Shown piece by piece: positions 1 to 4,770 of a stretch of 7,016 nucleotides of DNA (the stretch's first letter is position 1; each line of letters starts with the position of its first letter). The translations under genes and the position numbers were made by a program. The DNA lies in NCBI GenBank assembly GCA_041601535.1, contig JBFIHZ010000214.1, positions 1 through 7,016 of the forward strand. Direction: 5' to 3'. The notes beneath the pieces were generated by a model. That model was given only the letters and a program-made list of their open reading frames with translations. It ran no database searches and had not been told where the DNA came from. The stretch comes from JBFIHZ01 sp041601535. Its GTDB lineage: Bacteria > Pseudomonadota > Gammaproteobacteria > Xanthomonadales > SZUA-36.

Positions 1-2
1 CA

Positions 3-34
3 GGGGTCAGAGTCGGCAACCCGACTCTGACCCC
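3..34. repeat. REP-like perfect inverted repeat
   Basis: Two 14-base arms (3-16 and 21-34) are exact reverse complements around the 4-base spacer CAAC, so either strand can form a very stable hairpin. The arm core GGGGTCAGAGTC resembles, from memory, a motif that recurs in many proteobacterial genomes as REP-type repeats tied to IS200-like REP-associated tyrosine transposases (RAYTs). No transposase is visible here, and the window edge may cut off further copies. The hairpin lies 47 bp beyond the folK stop, so it could also protect or end the tsaD-folB-folK transcript. No T-run follows in that direction within the window, so a classic intrinsic terminator is not supported. The structure is certain; the REP/RAYT assignment is inference. 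Confidence 0.75.
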
Positions 35-81
35 ATGTTTGCTTGAGGGTGTCAGTTGGCGCTCAGCTTGATTGAAGCCGA

Positions 82-570
82 TTAAAACGTGAACTCAACC
101 CGCTTAAGACTGTCCCGCTGGCCAGTGAATCCGGCCCACAACTGGGCCAGTGTGGTGCGGGTTACCGGGTGGACGAGTTGCGGTGCGAGGTCGGCAAAGG
201 GTTGCAGCACGTGTGCATAAAGAAGAATCTCGGGCCGCGGCAGCACCAGGTCCGGGCTGTGCAGATACAGGTCATCGAACATCAGGATATCGATGTCCAG
301 CGTCCGGTCAGAAAACTTGGGCACCTCGCGCTGGCGTCCGTGGTGGTCTTCCAGCCGGTTGAGAAAGCGCTTCATTTCCAGCGGTTGAAGATCAGTTTCA
401 ACGCCTGCCACCAGGTTGATAAAGTCATTGCCGTCAAAACCAACGGAAGCAGACTGGTATACCGGGGACAGGCTGATGTCACCGAACTGCTGCCGCAGTG
501 CCCGCACTCCGGCGAGCACGTTGGTGCGGGTATCGACGTTGCTGCCAATACCGAGATAAACCCGGCTCAC
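82..570 (-). CDS. folK: 6-hydroxymethyl-7,8-dihydropterin pyrophosphokinase (HPPK)
   Basis: HPPK transfers pyrophosphate from ATP to 6-hydroxymethyl-7,8-dihydropterin, the cytoplasmic step before dihydropteroate synthase in folate synthesis. The 162-residue product is of normal family length. It has the N-terminal GIGSN motif (residues 7-11), the YQSASVG segment (38-44) and the DRTLDIDIL core (88-96), where D92 and D94 match the two magnesium-binding aspartates of E. coli HPPK (D95, D97) and R89 matches R92. The usual Gly-Pro before that arginine is Ser-Asp here, so this is a divergent branch; P. aeruginosa carries a comparable folK-like gene beside folB (from memory). The GTG start at 568-570 overlaps the folB TGA (567-569), which implies translational coupling and fixes the start. 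It is the last gene of the tsaD-folB-folK unit. The 81 bp beyond it hold only the REP-like repeat. Confidence 0.9.
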   Translation of the reverse strand: MSRVYLGIGSNVDTRTNVLAGVRALRQQFGDISLSPVYQSASVGFDGNDFINLVAGVETDLQPLEMKRFLNRLEDHHGRQREVPKFSDRTLDIDILMFDDLYLHSPDLVLPRPEILLYAHVLQPFADLAPQLVHPVTRTTLAQLWAGFTGQRDSLKRVEFTF

Positions 571-932
571 GAGGCGTTGTCCGGGGCGGCGCGCTCGATA
601 ATAACGCCTACCGCGCTGGAGCCACGCACCGCGCCGGGTTTGCCCAGCTTCAGCCGCAGCCAGCTGACCGGGAACTCCTCCAGCACGATGGCGGCGCAGC
701 GCTCCGCCAGCGACTCCACCAACTGGAACTCGCTGTGTTCCACGAACTGGATCAGCCGCTTGGCCACAGCCTTGTAATCCAGCGTGTCATTAATGGCATC
801 GGACGCGGCAGCCTTGCGGATATCGAAACCCATTTCCAGGTCCAGGCTTACCGCCTGCTTGATCTCACGCTCCCAGTCGAAGATGCCAATCACGGTTTCA
901 ATGCGTAAATCTTCTATGAATACTTTGTCCAT
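567..932 (-). CDS. folB: Dihydroneopterin aldolase
   Basis: FolB converts 7,8-dihydroneopterin to 6-hydroxymethyl-7,8-dihydropterin plus glycolaldehyde, directly supplying the substrate of FolK encoded next. The 121-residue protein aligns along its whole length with E. coli FolB. Landmarks are the MDKVFIEDL start, GIFDWE with E21, Y53, LVE with E73, and the KLGKPGAV segment with the catalytic lysine K98, ending in GVIIER. The ATG at 930-932 is preceded on the minus strand by an A-rich stretch (GAAAAGAC) that is only a weak ribosome-binding site. A 32-bp gap separates it from the tsaD stop, and its own stop overlaps the folK start, so the three genes are probably cotranscribed. In many relatives plsY sits between tsaD and folB; it is absent here. 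Confidence 0.95.
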   Translation of the reverse strand: MDKVFIEDLRIETVIGIFDWEREIKQAVSLDLEMGFDIRKAAASDAINDTLDYKAVAKRLIQFVEHSEFQLVESLAERCAAIVLEEFPVSWLRLKLGKPGAVRGSSAVGVIIERAAPDNAS

Positions 933-964
933 GTCTTTTCAGTGCCCGGTATCAGTGGGTTGAG

Positions 965-1993
965 TCAGATGGCCGTTGGTGTTGCGGGCTGCAATTCGTC
1001 CATCGGCCAGCGTGGGCGGGCTGCGATACGTTCGGGTTCATGCTCACCGGCCAGCAGGCGGTGGTAGCCAGCAAACGCAATCATTGCGCCATTATCGGTG
1101 CAAAACTCGATGCGTGGATAGGAAACCGCCCAGCCATGTTTTGCGCCATCGCGTTTCAGCGCATCCCGCAGTGCCAGGTTGGCGCCGACCCCGCCTGCCA
1201 CCACCAGCGTGGCGCTGCGCGTTTGCTGCATCGCGCGGCGGCATTTTATGGCCAGTGTATCGACCACTGCCTGCTGGAAACCGGCCGCGATATCTTCACG
1301 CGCCCCGGCCTCTTCACTGTGCTTTTGCCACAGGTTGCGGGTGTGGGTTTTCAGGCCGCTGAAACTGAAATCCAGCCCCGGGCGGTCGGTCATGGGCCGC
1401 GGAAAGCGAAACCGGCCGGGCTTGCCGCCGAGCGCGCATTTGGCCAGCACGGGCCCGCCGGGATAGCCCAGGTCCAGCAGCTTGGCGGTTTTGTCAAAGG
1501 CTTCGCCAGCGGCGTCATCCAGGGTTTCCCCCAGCAGGCGATAGCGGCCGATGCCTGAGACTTCAATCAACATGGTGTGGCCGCCGGACACCAGCAAGGC
1601 TACAAACGGGAAGGCCGGCGGGTCGGGTTCCAGCAGTGGCGCCAGCACATGGCCTTCCATATGGTGCACGGCAATGGCCGGCACATTCAGCGCCAGGGCC
1701 AGCGAACGGCCCAGCGAAGCGCCCACCAGCAGAGCACCGATCAGGCCCGGCCCGGCCGTATAGGCAATCCCATCCAGGTCCTCGCGCCGGCAGCCGGCCT
1801 GCTGCATGCACTGGTCCATAAGCGGCAACAGCTTGCGCACATGATCACGCGATGCGATTTCCGGAACCACCCCGCCATACTCTGCGTGGATGTGTGCCTG
1901 CGAGTACAAGGCATGCGCCATCAGGCCGCGCTCGCCATCATAAATGGCAACCCCGGTTTCGTCGCAGGACGTTTCTATACCCAGTACACGCAC
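965..1993 (-). CDS. tsaD: tRNA N6-threonylcarbamoyladenosine transferase
   Basis: TsaD, with TsaB and TsaE, transfers the threonylcarbamoyl group from threonylcarbamoyl-AMP to A37 of ANN-decoding tRNAs (t6A), an essential cytoplasmic modification. It was formerly annotated Gcp, O-sialoglycoprotein endopeptidase. The 342-residue protein is of normal length. It starts VLGIETSCDET, carries the metal-site histidines H111 and H115 in HHMEGH and the third ligand D300 in CTDNGAMIA, and has the nucleotide-binding segments VSGGHT (135-140), DDAAGEAFDK (159-168) and AGGVGAN (266-272). The start is GTG at 1991-1993, supported by GGAG eight bases upstream and by alignment of the first residues with the family. 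It leads the minus-strand operon and diverges from the GGT-like gene. In E. coli tsaD diverges directly from rpsU. Confidence 0.97.
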   Translation of the reverse strand: MRVLGIETSCDETGVAIYDGERGLMAHALYSQAHIHAEYGGVVPEIASRDHVRKLLPLMDQCMQQAGCRREDLDGIAYTAGPGLIGALLVGASLGRSLALALNVPAIAVHHMEGHVLAPLLEPDPPAFPFVALLVSGGHTMLIEVSGIGRYRLLGETLDDAAGEAFDKTAKLLDLGYPGGPVLAKCALGGKPGRFRFPRPMTDRPGLDFSFSGLKTHTRNLWQKHSEEAGAREDIAAGFQQAVVDTLAIKCRRAMQQTRSATLVVAGGVGANLALRDALKRDGAKHGWAVSYPRIEFCTDNGAMIAFAGYHRLLAGEHEPERIAARPRWPMDELQPATPTAI

Positions 1994-2153
1994 GGTTTTG
2001 GCTCCGTTCGACCCATCAAACCGTTAAGTATGAGTGATTGCACCTGCCGATGGCTACACCTGTAAGCCGACCCGCAGGCTGCACCCACCAGCCGAATGCG
2101 CAGTGGCTGAGTGGCCGCCGGAGGTGCTATCGTCAGTAGCCGCTCCCAGCAGA
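1994..2153. promoter_or_regulatory. Divergent intergenic region, with imperfect palindrome
   Basis: This stretch separates divergent tsaD and the GGT-like gene and must hold the promoter(s) for both. I find no convincing -35/-10 pair on either strand: CATACT on the minus strand (2028-2033) is a possible -10 for tsaD, but no matching -35 sits at the right distance. At 2052-2068 there is an imperfect palindrome (GGCTACA, two bases, TGT, an extra A, AGCC) that could be an operator. An open frame in phase with the GGT-like gene runs back through here to a GTG at 2034. Its codons include several that are rare in the rest of the window (AGG, CTA, TCA, GTA, AGA), and its product has no family match, so I treat it as untranslated. 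Confidence 0.35.
2002..2005 (-). promoter_or_regulatory. Ribosome-binding site of tsaD
   Basis: On the minus strand GGAG lies eight bases before the GTG start of tsaD. This is the clearest Shine-Dalgarno sequence among the complete genes of the window, and it supports a GTG start that alignment also favours. Confidence 0.6.
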
Positions 2154-3719
2154 GTGACTGAATTGAAACCAGCAGCAGGCATTGCCGCCACCGGCCATGT
2201 GGAAACCAGTCGCGCCGCGGTGACGATCCTGCGCGCCGGTGGTAACGCATTTGACGCCGCACTGGCGGCCCTGTGCGCTGCCTGTGTGGCCGAACCCTTG
2301 CTGGTCAGCCTGGGTGGTGGCGGCTTCATGCTGGCGCGGGAGGCATCCGGCCGCTCACGCCTGTTTGATTTTTTCTGTCAGACCCCGTCGCGGCGGCGTG
2401 CGGAACAGGACCTGGATTTTTTTCCGATCACGGCTGATTTTGGCAACGACACCCAGCAATTCCACGTCGGCCAGGGCGCCATTGCCGTGCCCGGCGTGGT
2501 GGCCGGCCTGTTTGAAGTTCACCGGCAACTGGGTCACTTGCCGCTGGTCGAACTGGTGCAACCGGCGGTGGAACTGGCGCGCCGCGGCTGTCGTGTCAAC
2601 TCCATGCACCATTACGTGGCGCATATCCTGGACAGCATCCTGCGCGCCGACCCGGCCTTGTTCCAGTTGTTTAGTTCCCCGCAGAATCCAGGTCACTTGA
2701 TCGGTGAGGGGGAACTGCTGAGCAACCCGGCACTGGCGGATGCGTTCGAGTGCCTGGTGCGCGAGGGCGAGGATATTTTCTACCGCGGTGACTGGGCGCG
2801 GCAACTGGTGCAGGACAGCCAGTCACGCGGCGGCAGCCTGGCGGCCGATGATCTGGCTGACTATCGTGTGGCGTGCCGGCGGCCACTGCATTTCCGGTAT
2901 CAGGGCGCGGACTGCCAGATCAATCCGCCGCCTTCGCCGGGCGGCAGCCTGATTGCCTACGCGTTGGCACAACTGCGGCAGGTCTCACCGCGCCATGCTG
3001 CCTGGGGCTCGGCGCAGCACGCTGCTGCGCTGGTGCAGGCCATGCGGGCGGCCAACGCCGCCCGCCATTTGCCCTGGCAGCAGATACCCGGGCAGGAGAC
3101 GATGGGGCAAATGCTGGATGCGGAATCGCTCACCCAGTGGCAGCAGGGCATGCAGCTGCACAGCCGCTTCAGCCGCGGCACCACCCACATCAGTGTGGCC
3201 GATGCGGCCGGCAACCTGGCCAGCCTGACCGCCTCCAATGGCGAAGGAAACGTCTATGTGCTGCCCGGCACCGGCATCATCCTGAACAATATGCTGGGCG
3301 AACAGGACCTGAACCCGGCCGGTTTTCACCGCTGGCAACCGGCCTGCCGCTTGGCCTCGATGATGTCGCCGCTGGTGGCCCGGCTGGATGACGGCAGCTT
3401 GCTGGCAATGGGTAGCGGTGGCTCCAACCGGATCCGTAGCGCAATCACCCAGGTAATGGTTAACCTGTTGAATTATAGAATGAATATGTCGGATGCAGTG
3501 GAGGCATCACGCTGTCACCTGGAGGGCAAAAAACTGAGCGTAGAAGCAGGCTTCGATGGCGCGGCGTTCGACAATTTGTCACCGCTGGTGGATGAAGTGC
3601 ATGGCTGGCCTGAGCACAATCTGTTTTTCGGCGGGGTGCACGCCGTGCAGGTCCATGCGGACGGCGGATTTACCGGCGCCGGCGATTCAAGGCGGGATGG
3701 GGCCGTTGGAATTGCATGA
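2154..3719 (+). CDS. Gamma-glutamyltransferase family protein (Ntn-hydrolase)
   Basis: Family members are made as precursors that cleave themselves to expose an N-terminal threonine, then hydrolyse or transfer gamma-glutamyl (or, in some members, acyl) groups, glutathione being the classic substrate. Residues are numbered from the farthest upstream GTG (2034). The core begins at GIAATGH (49-55), followed by RAGGNAFDAA (67-76), SLGGGGFML (92-100) and the nucleophile region GTTHISV, where T383 would be the first residue of a roughly 179-residue small subunit. NNMLGEQDLNP (418-428), SMMSP (442-446) and GSGGSNRI (460-467) match the substrate and oxyanion elements. The LDFRE arginine of E. coli GGT (R114) is Phe or Cys in FDFFCQTP, so glutathione may not be the substrate. 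No signal peptide is visible, unlike periplasmic GGT, so a cytoplasmic enzyme is likely. The start is uncertain: GTG 2154, or TTG 2163 with AGAG eight bases upstream. Confidence 0.85.
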   Translation: MTELKPAAGIAATGHVETSRAAVTILRAGGNAFDAALAALCAACVAEPLLVSLGGGGFMLAREASGRSRLFDFFCQTPSRRRAEQDLDFFPITADFGNDTQQFHVGQGAIAVPGVVAGLFEVHRQLGHLPLVELVQPAVELARRGCRVNSMHHYVAHILDSILRADPALFQLFSSPQNPGHLIGEGELLSNPALADAFECLVREGEDIFYRGDWARQLVQDSQSRGGSLAADDLADYRVACRRPLHFRYQGADCQINPPPSPGGSLIAYALAQLRQVSPRHAAWGSAQHAAALVQAMRAANAARHLPWQQIPGQETMGQMLDAESLTQWQQGMQLHSRFSRGTTHISVADAAGNLASLTASNGEGNVYVLPGTGIILNNMLGEQDLNPAGFHRWQPACRLASMMSPLVARLDDGSLLAMGSGGSNRIRSAITQVMVNLLNYRMNMSDAVEASRCHLEGKKLSVEAGFDGAAFDNLSPLVDEVHGWPEHNLFFGGVHAVQVHADGGFTGAGDSRRDGAVGIA

Positions 3720-3741
3720 TGGCGGCAATCCTTGGTAAAAT
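3712..3741 (+). promoter_or_regulatory. Candidate sigma70 promoter for rpsU
   Basis: TTGCAT (3712-3717) and TAAAAT (3736-3741) are spaced by 18 bases, and the -10 sits in GGTAAAATAACCGGC, with a GC-containing discriminator after it. The -35 element overlaps the last codons and TGA of the upstream GGT-like gene. Transcription would begin near 3748, giving an untranslated leader of about 50 bases before rpsU. The -10 matches the consensus at five of six positions and the position suits the S21 operon, but no transcript evidence is available. Confidence 0.6.
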
Positions 3742-3796
3742 AACCGGCTACGTTCAATTACTGCCATTTGGGCTAACCGGGAAGAGTGATTTTTTA

Positions 3797-4012
3797 ATGC
3801 CAAGTGTAAAAGTTCGCGAAAACGAGCCATTCGAATACGCGTTGCGCCGTTTCAAGCGCTCCTGTGAAAAAGCAGGCGTGCTGGCTGAAACCCGCCGTCG
3901 GGAATTCTATGAAAAGCCGACCCAGGAACGCAAGCGTAAAGCCGCTGCAGCCGTGAAGCGCAACCTGCGCCGCATGTCGCGCGAAGTGGTTCGCCGCACC
4001 CGCTTGTACTGA
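3797..4012 (+). CDS. rpsU: 30S ribosomal protein S21
   Basis: S21 is a small basic protein of the 30S subunit that sits near the anti-Shine-Dalgarno end of 16S rRNA and is needed for normal initiation on mRNA. The 71-residue product has exactly the usual proteobacterial length. It begins PSVKVRENEPFEYALRRFKR, continues RREFYEKPTQERKRK, and ends in a highly basic tail, RRTRLY. The ATG at 3797 is chosen because it gives the conserved N-terminus, although the frame stays open back to an ATG at 3716. The ribosome-binding site is weak: a GGAAGAG-like stretch ends ten bases upstream, followed by a T-run. It heads the rpsU-yqeY-dnaG-rpoD series, with a candidate promoter just upstream and a GC-rich hairpin 12 bases after the stop. 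Confidence 0.97.
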   Translation: MPSVKVRENEPFEYALRRFKRSCEKAGVLAETRRREFYEKPTQERKRKAAAAVKRNLRRMSREVVRRTRLY

Positions 4013-4024
4013 AGACTCTTTCCT

Positions 4025-4046
4025 GGCTGGCCCGTCCGGGCCGGTC
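4025..4046 (+). terminator. GC-rich hairpin after rpsU, possible partial terminator
   Basis: Arms 4025-4033 and 4038-4046 can form a 9-bp stem, including two G-U pairs, closed by the loop GTCC. It lies 12 bases past the rpsU stop. No T-run follows (TGGTAAATT), so a full intrinsic terminator is not expected. In E. coli a partial terminator sits between rpsU and dnaG and lowers dnaG expression relative to S21; this hairpin occupies the equivalent place, and a similar role is inferred. Confidence 0.45.
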
Positions 4047-4073
4047 TGGTAAATTCAGCCGCGTAAACCCAGC

Positions 4074-4200
4074 TTGCTCAGGTCCATGCAGCGTCTGGTG
4101 CTTCCGTGTGTCCAAAGTCGGTTGCTGAGCCATGTTGATGCGTCACTCTTAGTGCCACCCAGGGCACTGAACGGGCCTCAAGCAATTCACGGGCTCAGCA
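4074..4200 (+). other. Inverted-repeat-rich region, possible structured leader of yqeY
   Basis: Several pairings are visible in this non-coding stretch. Arms 4149-4156 and 4163-4170 form a local 8-bp hairpin (AGTGCC/GGCACT core). TTGCT plus AGGTCC (4074-4085) can pair with GGGCCT plus AGCAA (4173-4185) across a small internal loop. TGCTGAGCC (4123-4131) is an exact complement of GGCTCAGCA (4192-4200), and its CTGAGC core is also complementary to GCTCAG at 4076-4081. The last two pairings compete for the same central segment, and the first long helix crosses the third pairing, giving a pseudoknot or alternative folds. No known riboswitch or ribosomal-protein leader was recognised. Chance pairing in GC-rich DNA cannot be excluded. 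Confidence 0.3.
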
Positions 4201-4207
4201 TGCAACC

Positions 4208-4228
4208 CGGGCCCGCCTAGCGGGCTCG
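4208..4228 (+). other. GC-rich hairpin upstream of yqeY
   Basis: Arms 4208-4216 and 4220-4228 form a 9-bp stem, including one G-U pair, with the loop CTA. No T-run follows; GGTAAACT comes directly after. It lies 49 bases before the yqeY start. It could be a pause or attenuation element, an mRNA-processing site or a 5' stabiliser. The potential structure is clear from the sequence; its role is unknown. Confidence 0.4.
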
Positions 4229-4231
4229 TAA

Positions 4232-4245
4232 GGTAAACTGCCGGC
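4232..4245 (+). promoter_or_regulatory. Weak -10-like motif before yqeY
   Basis: GGTAAACT followed by GCCGGC repeats the layout of the rpsU -10 region (GGTAAAAT, then CCGGC). The hexamer TAAACT at 4234-4239 would start transcription about 32 bases before the yqeY ATG. The -35 position falls inside the preceding hairpin and bears no TTGACA-like sequence, so this would be at best a weak or activator-dependent internal promoter. Confidence 0.25.
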
Positions 4246-4277
4246 CACCCGGCCAGAACCCAGGATGTTGACTTGAT

Positions 4278-4721
4278 ATGTTGAAAGCCAGAATTCAGGA
4301 TGATGTAAAAAACGCCATGCGATCGCAGGATCGTGAGCGCCTCGCCGCGCTGCGCCTGATCTCCGCGGCCATCAAGCAGATTGAAGTGGACCAGCGCATC
4401 GAAATGGATGATGCGGCGGTGCTGGCCGTGCTGGATAAAATGGTCAAGCAGCGGCGCGACTCGCTGGAACAGTTCGAGCAGGCCGGGCGCGAAGACCTGG
4501 CCGCCAAGGAACGGTTTGAGCTGGAAGTCATCCAGGCTTATATGCCCGAGCAACTCACCGAATCCGAGCTGAACGAGTTAATCAAACAGGCAATAGCCGC
4601 ATCCGGTGCCAGCAGCGTTCGCGACATGGGCGCCGTAATGAACGCCCTGCGTCCCGAAGTGCAGGGGCGTGCCGATATGAAACAGGTCAGCCAGGCCGTC
4701 AAGGCCCAGCTCAGCGCCTGA
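4278..4721 (+). CDS. yqeY: GatB/YqeY domain-containing protein
   Basis: This 147-residue protein belongs to the YqeY family, small cytoplasmic helical proteins resembling the C-terminal tail domain of GatB, the subunit of the tRNA-dependent amidotransferase. That domain contacts tRNA in GatB, but the role of free-standing YqeY is not firmly known. Recognisable features are the N-terminal LKARIQDDVKNAMRSQD, LAALRLISAAIKQIEVDQR (about 24-42), KQRRDSLEQFEQAGREDLA (57-75), the YMPEQLTESEL segment (88-98) and the C-terminal DMGAVMNALRPEVQGRADM (116-134). Length is normal for the family and the whole domain is intact. The start is the ATG at 4278; AGGA lies 12 bases upstream, rather far. A 49-bp gap leads to dnaG, so cotranscription is likely. 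Placement between rpsU and dnaG is common in non-enteric Gammaproteobacteria. Confidence 0.93.
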   Translation: MLKARIQDDVKNAMRSQDRERLAALRLISAAIKQIEVDQRIEMDDAAVLAVLDKMVKQRRDSLEQFEQAGREDLAAKERFELEVIQAYMPEQLTESELNELIKQAIAASGASSVRDMGAVMNALRPEVQGRADMKQVSQAVKAQLSA

Positions 4722-4770
4722 ATATGACGGCCCGCTTCGCGCGTGCCGCATACCTGACCGGGCCGCTTTG

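Noticed and set aside
169..777. 202-codon plus-strand open frame antisense to folK and folB
   Set aside because: It lies wholly opposite two well-identified genes; its product shows no family features, and such shadows are expected in GC-rich coding DNA.
1040..2065. Plus-strand open frames of 162-172 codons antisense to tsaD
   Set aside because: They mirror the conserved tsaD sequence on the other strand and show no recognisable domain.
2355..2804. 149-codon minus-strand frame inside the GGT-like gene
   Set aside because: The plus-strand frame encodes clear GGT motifs across this stretch, so the minus frame is a shadow.
3716..3796. In-frame 27-codon extension of rpsU whose ATG overlaps the TGA of the GGT-like gene (ATGA)
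   Set aside because: S21 is 71 residues with a conserved start at the ATG at 3797; the extension spans the likely -10 element and leader and has no counterpart in the family.
4013..4277. tRNA or known riboswitch in the rpsU-yqeY gap
   Set aside because: There is no T-loop signature or cloverleaf, and no riboswitch core that I recognise.
4149..4553. 134-codon minus-strand frame over the yqeY start
   Set aside because: It overlaps the clear YqeY coding region and the inverted-repeat-rich gap; the protein resembles nothing known to me.
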